Assembly: GCA_021848725.1 (NCBI GenBank)
Contig: JAJZTS010000003.1
Coordinates: 1 to 64,000, forward strand
From: Pseudomonadota bacterium
GTDB lineage: Bacteria > Pseudomonadota > Gammaproteobacteria > Burkholderiales > Thiobacillaceae
Direction: 5' to 3'
Length of the DNA stretch: 64,000 nt
This document shows, in pieces, positions 37,638 through 45,245 of the stretch. Both the position numbers and the translations under genes were made by a program. The notes beneath the pieces were generated by a model, which had not been told where the DNA came from, did no database searches, and was given only the letters and a program-made list of their open reading frames with translations. How positions within the stretch are numbered: the first letter of the stretch is position 1; each line of letters starts with the position of its first letter.

Positions 37638-37931
37638 GTGTCCGCTACATACACGATCACTACGCGCGATCTCGCTGCGCGTCTGCAAACCACTCCAGAT
37701 TCCATTCGCAAGTACCGCGCAGGCATGTCCTCGGCGGTGCTGCTGAAAGGCCTGCCTGAGCCCGTTCAGGCCCAGCCATATTGCCTGTGGTTGATTGCGG
37801 ACATCGAGGCCTGGCTCGATAGCCGAAGGACATTCAGGCCTGATCTCGCGCCTGCTGCTGTCGAGGCCGTTGCGGATGCAAATAAAAAACGTGGACGGCC
37901 GCGAAGAATGGAAGGGGGTGCGACGGGTTAG
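37638..37931 (+). CDS. Small DNA-binding-like protein, possible regulator of the primase
   Basis: 97 aa from a GTG with GGAG 7 bases upstream. The N-terminal part (TITTRDLAARLQTTPDSIRKYRAG) reads as a helix-turn-helix of the excisionase/AlpA kind, followed by LWLIADIEAWLDSR, the usual domain end. The C-terminus has an AT-hook-like KKRGRPRR. It precedes the primase by 9 bp and is probably in its operon. It may act as excisionase, replication regulator or both; this is inferred. Confidence 0.7.
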   Translation: MSATYTITTRDLAARLQTTPDSIRKYRAGMSSAVLLKGLPEPVQAQPYCLWLIADIEAWLDSRRTFRPDLAPAAVEAVADANKKRGRPRRMEGGATG

Positions 37932-37940
37932 GGGCTGCGC

Positions 37941-39212
37941 GTGGCGCCGGCCCCGAATTACCGAGCCAGTTTCGACTTTGACACACCGGAAGATCACCAT
38001 CGGTTGCTACATAGCAACCCGCATGGAACGGTGGTTGTTTGGGAGAGCTTGGCGGCTGAAAAGTGGCACAAGATCGAGCCTGATCAGGCACCTGACCAGA
38101 TCGCTGCTTTCCTGCGTGCTCTGAGCGGTAAGCAGGACACTTACTTCACGGTGAACGAGTTCTATGGCTGGCGCCTACAGCGGCTCCTGAAGTCTCTCCG
38201 CGCCGTGTTCGTTGATGCGGACCTGGGGCGAGAGGCCACCCGGCACGACCTGGACGAAGTTCTGGAGCGCCTGCGAGAAAAGGGGATGCCCGCGCCCAGC
38301 CTGGTCATCTTCTCGGGCCGAGGCCTTCATCTGTACTGGATCACGAAGCACACGCCCCCCCAGGCCTTGCCCGCATGGCAGGCCGTAGAGGCTGCCCTGA
38401 TCGACGCGCTCAAGGATTTCCATGCCGACCCCAAGGTGAGGGACTGCACCCGCGTCCTGCGCATTGCTGGGACGCTCAACAGCAAGAGCGGGGCCGAAGT
38501 GCGCGGCTTGGTCCTCGATGGCAGGCCCTGGAGCTTCCACCAGCTCACCGACGAGGTGCTGGGGCATAGGCCGACGAAGCCCAGGGTGAGAAGTCTCCTT
38601 GCCGCCTCCGCGAAGCGGGGCGACCACCCAAGGTCCACGCCCTATCGGCGCTGGCACCTGGTACTTCAGGATCTCCACAAGATAGGCAACCACCACGGCC
38701 AGATCCCCGAGGGCCACAGGAACGAGTTTCTGTTCCTTGGCAGCGTGGCCCTATCCTGGTTCGCCGCGCCAGAGTCCATCGAGGACGAAGTGATCGACCT
38801 GGCGAAGCTCTATTGCCCGGAGATCCACGAAACAGAAGCGATCCGGGCAGCAAGCCAGTCCATCGCCAGGGCGAAGAAGGCCGCTGGCGGGGAGGCCGAG
38901 TTCTGGCTGGGCCAGCCCATGGACCCGCGCTATCGGTTCAAGCGGAAAACCCTGTGGGAGCGCCTGGAGGGGCTGGCCAGCCCCATCAAGCACCAGCTCC
39001 GGGCCATCATCCCGGACTCAGTGGCCAATGAGCGGAAGAAAGAGGTCTGGAGTTCTCGCTGGGACGACCACAACACCGGGATTGGTTATCGGGTTGGTAA
39101 CAACGAAAAAGTAGAACAGGCAAAGGCTATGCGCGTGGCCGGTGCTACCCAGCGCCAGATCGGGGCCGAGCTTGGGGTTCATCTCAAGACGGTGCAACGA
39201 TGGTTAGGCTGA
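37941..39212 (+). CDS. Archaeo-eukaryotic-type replication primase of the element
   Basis: 423 aa from a GTG start. The primase core has AVFVDADLGREATRHDLDEV with the metal-binding D-x-D, FSGRGLHLYWITKHTP with the conserved His, and RVLRIAGTLNSK. This matches RepB'-like primases of plasmids and mobile elements, which prime replication on single-stranded DNA. A C-terminal HTH (GATQRQIGAELGVHLKTVQRW) may bind the origin. No helicase is encoded beside it, so the host or another element must supply one. Confidence 0.82.
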   Translation: MAPAPNYRASFDFDTPEDHHRLLHSNPHGTVVVWESLAAEKWHKIEPDQAPDQIAAFLRALSGKQDTYFTVNEFYGWRLQRLLKSLRAVFVDADLGREATRHDLDEVLERLREKGMPAPSLVIFSGRGLHLYWITKHTPPQALPAWQAVEAALIDALKDFHADPKVRDCTRVLRIAGTLNSKSGAEVRGLVLDGRPWSFHQLTDEVLGHRPTKPRVRSLLAASAKRGDHPRSTPYRRWHLVLQDLHKIGNHHGQIPEGHRNEFLFLGSVALSWFAAPESIEDEVIDLAKLYCPEIHETEAIRAASQSIARAKKAAGGEAEFWLGQPMDPRYRFKRKTLWERLEGLASPIKHQLRAIIPDSVANERKKEVWSSRWDDHNTGIGYRVGNNEKVEQAKAMRVAGATQRQIGAELGVHLKTVQRWLG

Positions 39213-40068
39213 CGCTTTTCCGCAACTAGTACACCCCCCCGGAGGGGTGCGTGCAATGTTCTTGTCTTGGCAAGTATGGAAGTGGAATGAAAGAGAGCGG
39301 CCGGAGCGCAGCTCCGGCTAGCCCGCCGGCGATGAGGCGCCTTTGACTTTGAGTGCGCTCCAGGCCGCCGCCTGGTCGCCCGCCCCTGGGGGCGAGGCGA
39401 AACGGGGAATCGGAGGTGGCGGGTTCCGTTATGGGCGGACGGAAAGCTGGAAAGGCGCGCCTAGAAGTGAGGCAAGCAGCGCCGCTGGGCTCCAGCCGTC
39501 GAGCAGCAGCTTACGCGTTTTCTTGACGGCGGCTGCCCACCCCTTCGCCCATTCCCACCTTTTTCCCAACTTTTCCCAGCGCGCCGCCGAGCGTGGCCGG
39601 CGCGCATCATCGACAAGTTCTGCCGCAGCCGCGCGGTAGCTGAGTCTGTGTGGGTGGCGGGGGAGTTGTATTGGTGCCTTTCGCGGCACTGCCCTGGACT
39701 CTTCAAGAGCTTCGGCGATATGCGTGTCGCGTGAGCGCAGCCAACCCATCTGCGTCGCCTTTTTGGCTATTTTTGATCGGTGGTAGTTCCTGGCCAGCCG
39801 CTCGCCTGCCATCCATCGTCGCCAGGTTCGGCCATCCCCTCGGCCGATTCCAAAAAATAGCTCTAGCCGGCCGGCACCCCAGCCGCCGGAGGCGCGGGCG
39901 CGGGCGCGGATAACGGTCGAAATAAATGACCAGGACCTTATCTCTTTGCTTCTGGTTTCTCTGACGTACATAGACCTAGTCGAAATCCCTAAATAAATCA
40001 CTAGGGCCATTTTCATATATGACGCAACGCACGTCAATGGAAACATAAGCATAACGATGGAGCCAGAA
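39213..40068. other. Non-coding region after the primase, hairpin-rich
   Basis: About 850 bases. Holds hairpins CACCCC / GGGGTG (39233-39249) and GCCGGAGC / GCTCCGGC (39300-39318, loop GCA), the 34-bp repeat 39369-39402, and a G/C-dense stretch to about 39650. The last 150 bases are A/T-rich. The only long reading frame is the doubtful one at 39429-40103 (minus). A replication origin is possible because the primase gene is adjacent and its relatives recognise hairpins, but is unproven. Confidence 0.5.
39369..39402. repeat. 34-bp repeat, copy 1
   Basis: CGCCTGGTCGCCCGCCCCTG and on to GGCGAGGCGAAA; identical to 50183-50216, and preceded in both by TCCAGGCCG. Contains TCGCCC / GGGCGA, a potential hairpin. 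The two copies lie near opposite ends of the element's coding region. Confidence 0.7.
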
Positions 40069-40103
40069 ATGAAATTTTTGAGGATAGAGGAAGTGTCTGA
40101 CAA
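39429..40103 (-). CDS. Doubtful reading frame, possible DNA-binding protein remnant
   Basis: 224 aa if translated from the first ATG. A middle part (GRTWRRWMAGERLARNYHRSK) looks protein-like, resembling a short helix-turn-helix segment, but the rest is Arg/Ala-rich, as expected from a G/C-dense non-coding strand, and it overlaps the AlpA-like gene start. No good ribosome binding site is apparent. Could be a degraded repressor gene or an artefact. Confidence 0.2.
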   Translation of the reverse strand: MSDTSSILKNFISGSIVMLMFPLTCVASYMKMALVIYLGISTRSMYVRETRSKEIRSWSFISTVIRARARASGGWGAGRLELFFGIGRGDGRTWRRWMAGERLARNYHRSKIAKKATQMGWLRSRDTHIAEALEESRAVPRKAPIQLPRHPHRLSYRAAAAELVDDARRPRSAARWEKLGKRWEWAKGWAAAVKKTRKLLLDGWSPAALLASLLGAPFQLSVRP

Positions 40104-40254
40104 GGTTGGGCTGAAGAGGTCGGCAATTTATCAATTGATCAAAGAAGGGCGTTTCCCTAGACAGGTCAAGCTCGGCCGCCGCTCAGCTGTTTGGGTCGAG
40201 GCTGAAATAGAGGCCTGGATTCGTGAGCTAATTGAGCAGAGAGGTGATCAATGA
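40069..40254 (+). CDS. AlpA-like excisionase/regulator
   Basis: 61 aa. ATG at 40069 is chosen because GGAG lies 6 bases upstream; ATG 40057 has none. FLRIEEVSDKVGLKRSAIYQ then IKEGRFPRQVKLGRRSAVW is the AlpA-family helix-turn-helix, ending EAEIEAWIRELIE. Such proteins act as excisionases or activators in phages and integrative elements. Its stop overlaps the start of the next gene (ATGA). Confidence 0.88.
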   Translation: MKFLRIEEVSDKVGLKRSAIYQLIKEGRFPRQVKLGRRSAVWVEAEIEAWIRELIEQRGDQ

Positions 40255-41087
40255 ACCAACGAATTGAGAGCGAGAGAGCAAAACAGGCACGTAAAGAAAA
40301 CGTCGTTCACCTGATCCATGATTCGACAGATCGCGCAAAACGGGAACAGGAAAAGAAAGACACGATCCTGCGTTTGTTGCGAACAGAGATATACACACGG
40401 CCGATGGTTTTAGGTGAATTGCTTGGCATTGGGAAGCGGGCGATCAGAAACACAATTGAGTCTCTTGAAAAGGATGGTCTGGTTAAACGCCACAGTGTAA
40501 GACCAATGTCAGACATGGAATCTGTTGTGGTCGTGGGTATCACTGAACGCGGGCAGTCTCTGGCCTTCGATCCAGCTAATGGTGAAGCTCCAGTTGATCG
40601 TTATTTTGACCCTAAAAAATATTCATTGATGCAGCTACAACACCATGTTGATACGCAGCGACTACGTATCGCGGCTGAAGGCATTGGCTACGTTGAAGAA
40701 TGGTTACCTGGCTCGATGCTTGGTGCCCGAAAGAAGGGAGAAAAACATCCTGATGTTGTGGTGTATGCGTCGTTTGGTCAGCGTATCGCGATTGAGGTCG
40801 AGCGCTCGATTAAAAGTCCAAAACGATACCGCTCCATTTTTCGTTATCACCTTGAATCTCTTTCATCTGGCAAATGGCACTGGGTTGTATGGGTGTCGCC
40901 CACTGAGTCTATTTCGGATCGCGTTCGGGCTCTTGTGTTGCCTGAAGCTGAATATGAAAACGGCGCTGTCGATTTGTTGGCTGAGCGACATCGCGAACAG
41001 CTTTTCTTTTGTGACTACAAGAACTTTGTTGCTTGCTTACAAAACATTGAGTCGCTTGTTTATCCATCAGTTATGCCAGAAGAGTAG
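40251..41087 (+). CDS. Replic_Relax-like (MobC-type) protein
   Basis: 278 aa. An N-terminal winged-helix part (about 35-95, VLGELLGIGKRAIRNTIESLEKDGLV) is followed by a nuclease-fold-like stretch, KHPDVVVYASFGQRIAIEVERSIKS, where a PD, then E-x-E and K resemble a PD-(D/E)XK core. The pattern matches the replication-relaxation family found beside relaxosomes and replication genes of mobile elements. It is more A/T-rich than the chromosome. Either a relaxosome accessory role or replication initiation would fit; no relaxase gene accompanies it. Confidence 0.7.
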   Translation: MNQRIESERAKQARKENVVHLIHDSTDRAKREQEKKDTILRLLRTEIYTRPMVLGELLGIGKRAIRNTIESLEKDGLVKRHSVRPMSDMESVVVVGITERGQSLAFDPANGEAPVDRYFDPKKYSLMQLQHHVDTQRLRIAAEGIGYVEEWLPGSMLGARKKGEKHPDVVVYASFGQRIAIEVERSIKSPKRYRSIFRYHLESLSSGKWHWVVWVSPTESISDRVRALVLPEAEYENGAVDLLAERHREQLFFCDYKNFVACLQNIESLVYPSVMPEE

Positions 41088-41097
41088 GGGGTCTTAG

Positions 41098-41289
41098 ATG
41101 TTGCTTAAACCGAAATCAGAATCGAAATCCAAACCATTGACAGTACGCATATCAACCCAGTTAGCGGCAGAGCTTGCCGAGGTTCGCGGTCTAGCCGAAC
41201 AGCGAGGGTTGCTATTCGACGTTGCCGAGGTGTGCTCGAAAGCATTGCAGGCTGCTCTTAAGCAGGCAAGGGCGGAGCTACATAAGTGA
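41098..41289 (+). CDS. Small ribbon-helix-helix-like protein
   Basis: 63 aa, GGGGG 5 bases before the ATG. The segment KPLTVRISTQLAAELAEVRGLAEQ reads as a ribbon-helix-helix: a short strand then two helices. Such proteins regulate transcription or form relaxosomes. 10 bp after the Replic_Relax-like gene, likely co-transcribed. Target unknown. Confidence 0.7.
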   Translation: MLLKPKSESKSKPLTVRISTQLAAELAEVRGLAEQRGLLFDVAEVCSKALQAALKQARAELHK

Positions 41290-42010
41290 TGACAAGTTGT
41301 ATACAGGCTCTCGTGCTGCCTTCTGGTGTCGTACGCCGGCACGAGACAGCGGCACGAGACTACGGCGCAAGCGCCTGCGCACTTCAGGTTGCACCGGAGG
41401 GGCGGGCTGCGCCCGTCCGCTGGCGCGGATTCCCCCTCCTGGCGCGGCTGAACGCCGCGCCTGCCACCTTCCGTTTGCCGCCGCGCCCCGCTGCGCGTGG
41501 CTTGGGGGTGCGCCGGGGCCTGCGGCGCCCGGCCAACCCCAAAATCGGGCTTCCTTCCTCGCCTTCGGCTCGGTCGTCGTTCGCCTTCGGCGAATCGGCG
41601 CTGCACGCGCCGCCCTCGGGCACTCGGTCAGTCGCTCCGCTCCATCCCTGTGCCCGCCCGCTCGCGAAGCTCGCGGCGTTTTTGGGGTTGGCCGGGCGCC
41701 GCATTCGCGTCTCCGGCGCACCGGGGCTTCGCCCCCCACCGCGTCATCGGCGCTGGGGCGCCGACGGCTCGGCGCGCTGCGCTTGCTCGCCGCCCTGCGG
41801 GTTGCCGGGTGGCTCCCCCCGTCTTCGGGCGGTCGGCCTGGGGGCCGACACACCCTCAGAGGCTACGGCGCGACGGTCGCTTACGCTCCCTGCGCCTTGC
41901 CCACCCTCGCCGCTACAGGCCGGTCGCTGCGCGCCCGTCAGTATCGACGGGGCGGCACCTCTCCGCGCCTGCGGCGCTGCGCGCTTTGCTTGCTCATATG
42001 GAGGTTTGAC
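41290..42010. other. G/C-dense gene desert with long inverted repeat
   Basis: 720 bases. Open frames run through both strands but their translations are Pro/Arg/Ala-rich without domain patterns, typical of high-GC non-coding DNA. A 23-bp perfect inverted repeat (41522-41544 with 41680-41702) brackets about 135 bases, and many smaller GC hairpins occur. It ends with GGAGG for the TrbJ-like gene. No function can be assigned. Confidence 0.6.
41522..41702. repeat. 23-bp perfect inverted repeat around a 135-bp loop
   Basis: GCGGCGCCCGGCCAACCCCA plus AAA at 41522-41544 is the exact reverse complement of 41680-41702. Could form a strong RNA or cruciform structure upstream of the secretion-type gene cluster. 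Confidence 0.75.
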
Positions 42011-42775
42011 ATGAAATCGGCCACTGTTTTCTTTGCCTGGGTTCTGTCCGTTCTGTTGTCCACCCACGCCCACGCCGGCGCAGCCACCGGCGGCGCAACC
42101 GAGGTGACTCAGCTCATGAACAACACCGAGCTGATGGAGCAGGTCGGCCAGGCGATAGAAACCACTTCCAACACCCTGATGACGGCAGAAGCGACCATGC
42201 AGCAGCTTCGCAACTTGCCGGATGCCCTGTTGAAGGAGGCCTTGGGTGGGCTTCCCATCGAAAAGGTGGAGAAACTGGCCCAGGCCTACAGGGTCATGAA
42301 CAAGGCAGCCACCGTGTATCGGGACGCTTCCCAGGTGCTTCGCAAGGCGCAATCGGACTCGGTGAAGCTCAACATCACGCCGTCCGAGCTATTGAAGTAC
42401 AAGGCGGAAGCTGCCCAGAAGTATGGCGACGTATACAAACAGACCTACGAGCAGGAACAGGCCAAGCTCGCCCGCCTGGCTGATGTGTCGAAGGACGTGC
42501 AGAAGCAGGCCGAAACCGTCAAATCCATCGACTCGAACGTGGGCGGCATCCAATTCCTCGCCAGTCAGAACTTGAAGCTGCAGGTCATCTTGTCCGAAAT
42601 GTCGGATTCCATAGCCACAGCCAACGCCAATGCGGCAATGGCGATGGAGGTGGCGAAGGACTCGGAAGCCAAGGCGGCTCAGTCGAGCGCGGCAACCCTG
42701 GACAAGCTCCGGGCTGCGCGCGGGGATGCGAAGGCCACCATCCAACTTCCCGCCGAAGTCAAAATCGTTAAGTGA
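42011..42775 (+). CDS. TrbJ/VirB5-family conjugation protein
   Basis: 254 aa. ATG preceded by GGAGG. Signal peptide about 1-22 (ending HAHA). The start of the mature chain, GATEVTQLMNNTELMEQVGQ, is the TrbJ/VirB5 hallmark, followed by long helices and a C-terminal SQNLKLQVILSEMSDSIATA segment as in the family. VirB5 proteins sit at the T4SS pilus tip and contact the recipient; TrbJ is also linked to mating. It opens the cluster of secretion-like genes; VirB4-type ATPases are not present. Confidence 0.75.
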   Translation: MKSATVFFAWVLSVLLSTHAHAGAATGGATEVTQLMNNTELMEQVGQAIETTSNTLMTAEATMQQLRNLPDALLKEALGGLPIEKVEKLAQAYRVMNKAATVYRDASQVLRKAQSDSVKLNITPSELLKYKAEAAQKYGDVYKQTYEQEQAKLARLADVSKDVQKQAETVKSIDSNVGGIQFLASQNLKLQVILSEMSDSIATANANAAMAMEVAKDSEAKAAQSSAATLDKLRAARGDAKATIQLPAEVKIVK

Positions 42776-42783
42776 GTCTGGCC

Positions 42784-43041
42784 ATGGAAAATAAAAAACC
42801 TGTTGTTTACTTGGCCGCCTGGCTGATCGAACACGACCAGGCAGAGCGCGTGAGACTGATCGAAGAACTTGAGCGGCTCAAACAAGCCGGCGAGGATGGT
42901 GCCGGCGAATGGCGCGGCTGGAAAGCGTTCGCGCTTTACTTCGCCGACCACTATCCCATCGTTGCGGCGTTCTTCCCCTTTGCTGTCTGTCTCTATCTGT
43001 TCACCTTTTTTCAGATCGTGGGAGGCTGGCCGTGGCCTTAG
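42784..43041 (+). CDS. Small single-pass membrane protein
   Basis: 85 aa. Begins MENKKPVVYLAAWLIEH, a charged middle helix, and one hydrophobic segment (about 58-78, YPIVAAFFPFAVCLYLFTFF) near the C-terminus. I do not recognise it. Its position between the TrbJ/VirB5- and VirB6-like genes, with a 10-bp overlap to the latter, is where conjugation loci often carry a small TrbK-like or entry-exclusion protein, which is a guess. A GTG at 42772 is an alternative start. Confidence 0.7.
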   Translation: MENKKPVVYLAAWLIEHDQAERVRLIEELERLKQAGEDGAGEWRGWKAFALYFADHYPIVAAFFPFAVCLYLFTFFQIVGGWPWP

Positions 43042-44045
43042 GTGATGTTGCAGGGCTGCTGCAGCCCATGATCGACAGTGCCGCTGGCATGGCGGACGCT
43101 TTTGTCCCGACGGGCCTGGTCTTGCTGGCCGTTGCCCTCATGCTCACGGTAATGAACGCTACTTATCAGTGGTGGATGGGCGGCGTGTCCGGCGCGATTG
43201 CGAAGCTCGTTCGCGCCGGGATCATCCTCACCATCCCTTTATTCCTTCTCTACGGAAGCAACTGGACCACCAGCATGAAAACGCTCACCGGCTTTTTCAG
43301 CGTTGAGTTGGCGGCTCCGTTAATACAGAAGTCCGGCCAGGCTGGTACTGGTGGCAGCGCGCCGGAGCTTGTGAAGAACATCATTACCCGCGTAGCCAAT
43401 GGCATCTGGCCGGACAGCAAAGCTCAGAAGCAACATGAGGCCGGCGGGAACGTCTTTGAGAAAGCCTGGCAGTTCATAACCGATCCTGGGAAGTCGGTCG
43501 GCGAGTCATTTTTTTCGGCACTCACTGAAATTTTTTTCAAGATTTTGTTGACCATCATCGGCGGGGTGCTGATCGTCTCAATTCTGTTTGCATTGTACGG
43601 GCCGATCTTGCTGATGCAGGTTGGGGTCATTTTTGGCCCGCTACTGGTCTGCTGGCTGGCCTGGGAGCCGCTTTCCGATCTCGCGCGTGCCTGGCTTAAA
43701 TTCATGATCTCGGCTGGCTTCTCTTTGCTCGTTGGCTTGGTTCTCTCGCTCATAGCGGCCAGTAGCGTTGAGAGCTTCGTCTTACAAATGCAGCTTATGG
43801 GCCAAGATCCCGAGCTTCCTTGGTTCCTTGAGCTCGCCGCGAAAATCGGCGGCTTCCTGGCGAGTGCCGGCACTATGATTTTCTTGTCGTTCATGCTGTT
43901 CAAGGCCGACGACATTGCGGCTGCGATGATCGGTGGTGGCGGGGCAGGTAGTGCTGGCGTGGGAGGGGCGATTATTAAAACGGTCACGCGCCGTGGGCGG
44001 CGTGACAAGGGAAGTAAGGACAAGCCAGATGAGGGTGAGAAGTGA
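43032..44045 (+). CDS. VirB6/TrbL-family membrane protein
   Basis: 337 aa. GTG start with GGAGG 6 bases upstream. Several hydrophobic helices (about 22-42, 55-75, 165-210, 225-255, 275-300) and a Gly-rich region then a very basic tail (KTVTRRGRRDKGSKDK). LIVSILFALYGPILLMQVGVIFGPLLVCWL and FLSFMLFKADDIAAAMIGGG are typical of VirB6/TrbL, the inner-membrane channel component of type IV secretion. In some systems this family also carries exclusion specificity. Confidence 0.8.
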   Translation: MALGDVAGLLQPMIDSAAGMADAFVPTGLVLLAVALMLTVMNATYQWWMGGVSGAIAKLVRAGIILTIPLFLLYGSNWTTSMKTLTGFFSVELAAPLIQKSGQAGTGGSAPELVKNIITRVANGIWPDSKAQKQHEAGGNVFEKAWQFITDPGKSVGESFFSALTEIFFKILLTIIGGVLIVSILFALYGPILLMQVGVIFGPLLVCWLAWEPLSDLARAWLKFMISAGFSLLVGLVLSLIAASSVESFVLQMQLMGQDPELPWFLELAAKIGGFLASAGTMIFLSFMLFKADDIAAAMIGGGGAGSAGVGGAIIKTVTRRGRRDKGSKDKPDEGEK

Positions 44046-44431
44046 AATCACGCCCAGCGTTGCCCGGCGCGGTGTATGGGTGGAGCGCAGACCTGCAAGC
44101 AGGACTGCGCGCCGAGAGTTTGGCGCGGTCGGGCCGCGCCGTGCCGGTGAAATCGCGTTTTAGTTGCCCACTGTCATTGGTCGAACCTGCTTCTCGTAGC
44201 CGCCCAATCCGGGGCCTTCCTCGGCTCGCAAGCAACCTGTCGCGCCAGCCCGCCGGGCGGGAGCATAAACCGCTCCCTTCGGTCGCTATTTATCCCTCCC
44301 GCCCGTCCCTTCGGGCGCTTCGCGCGGTCTATCACGCCAGCTTGCAACTCGCCGCCCTGCGGGTCGGTCGGACCCCGGATTTTAGTGAGGCGGCTCCGAG
44401 AAGCAGGTTCTTTTTTCCAAGGAGGGTAAAC
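44046..44431. other. Structured intergenic region bracketed by inverted repeats
   Basis: 386 bases. AACCTGCTTCTCGTAGCCGCC (44184-44204) pairs with 44389-44409 with one mismatch; AATCCGGGG (44206-44214) pairs with 44373-44381; inside, CGGGCGGGAG (44254-44263) pairs exactly with 44296-44305. Nested pairing predicts a long, branched RNA or DNA structure. No coding frame is convincing. Function unknown: structured RNA, recombination site or regulatory leader for the genes after it. Confidence 0.6.
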
Positions 44432-44662
44432 GTGACCACACAAACAATCATCGGCACAACGCAGGGCTCCGCCCCGCACCCCGGAGGGCTCACCAAAAAG
44501 CAGTGTTGTCAGTGCAAGAACCTGGACGCCACAGAGCTTGCCGCCTGGACTGATCAAGTCGGCTGGTGCGGATTGTTTGGTCAGTACCGATCCGCCCGTA
44601 TCGAGCGGTCGTGTGATTCGTTTACTGATAACGGAGGGATGAAATGTTTTGGAGCACAGTAA
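44432..44662 (+). CDS. Cysteine-rich micro-protein
   Basis: 76 aa from GTG with GGAGG 6 bases upstream. Six cysteines: KQCCQCKN, GWCGLF, ERSCDSF and MKCFG, suggesting a compact metal-binding or disulfide domain. No signal peptide, so a cytoplasmic zinc-binding protein is more likely. It overlaps the next gene by 19 bp. Family unknown. Confidence 0.65.
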   Translation: MTTQTIIGTTQGSAPHPGGLTKKQCCQCKNLDATELAAWTDQVGWCGLFGQYRSARIERSCDSFTDNGGMKCFGAQ

Positions 44663-44898
44663 AAAAAGGCTTCGGCCTTGGGTTCGGTGGCCGGGTCGGC
44701 TGGGAGGCCGGCGGCCTGCTCTGGAGCTGGCTGCGCAGGCTGGTTGCCTGGGTGATGCTCGCCGCCGCCGCGACCTGGGGCCTGCCGATGATCGGCGACA
44801 GCGTTGGCGCCTACAACCAAGTCAAGCAGAAGTACGAGAAGGAGGCTGGCCATGTCCACGCACAGCCACAGCAACAGCGGCAACAGCGGGCCGAATAG
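44644..44898 (+). CDS. Small membrane protein
   Basis: 84 aa with GGAGGG upstream of the ATG. N-terminal Gly/Trp-rich region (VKKGFGLGFGGRVGW) leads into one membrane segment (about 33-52, LVAWVMLAAAATWGLPMI), then a charged Gln-rich tail. Unrecognised. Position and size fit accessory membrane subunits of a secretion complex. Confidence 0.7.
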   Translation: MFWSTVKKGFGLGFGGRVGWEAGGLLWSWLRRLVAWVMLAAAATWGLPMIGDSVGAYNQVKQKYEKEAGHVHAQPQQQRQQRAE

Positions 44899-44974
44899 AA
44901 GGCGGCGCAAGCATGGGCTGCCACCCAGGCCTACGCCTAACCACACGACGATCACATCACAAGGAGATCATCAT

Positions 44975-45235
44975 ATGGCTCTTGGAAAGAGTAACACGAC
45001 CATCACCGACCCCGCCGACGACGTGCTTTTGCTTGGCTCTGACGAGCTGGCCCGCAACGGCAACGACCTGCGGAAGGCACTGTCCGATAACCCTGATTGC
45101 CGCGCCGAGGTGATCCTTGCCTGGTTGCTGCGGGAAGTCGGCGAGGGCTACACCCGAGACTGTCTGCTGATGGCCGCCGGTTTTGTCGGCGAGTTGGACG
45201 GGGATGCTGGGTCGAATCCGATTCAAATTCACTAA
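44975..45235 (+). CDS. Small soluble protein of unknown function (two possible starts)
   Basis: 86 aa from ATG 44975, which has AAGGAG 8 bases upstream. An in-frame ATG at 44852 also has GGAGG 6 bases upstream, and would add 41 residues rich in His, Ser, Asn and Pro. Both forms could be made. The core segment CRAEVILAWLLREVGEGYTRDCLLMAAGFVGEL is amphipathic helix. No family recognised. Confidence 0.65.
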   Translation: MALGKSNTTITDPADDVLLLGSDELARNGNDLRKALSDNPDCRAEVILAWLLREVGEGYTRDCLLMAAGFVGELDGDAGSNPIQIH

Positions 45236-45245
45236 GGAGAAAGAA

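Noticed and set aside
41278-41853. 191-codon minus-strand frame in the gene desert
   Set aside because: Arg/Pro/Ala-rich without domain pattern, and overlaps other equally long frames.
41222-42775. 517-codon plus-strand frame running from the small regulator into the TrbJ-like gene
   Set aside because: The first 260 codons are low-complexity GC-rich translation; the real gene starts at 42011 with GGAGG and a signal peptide.
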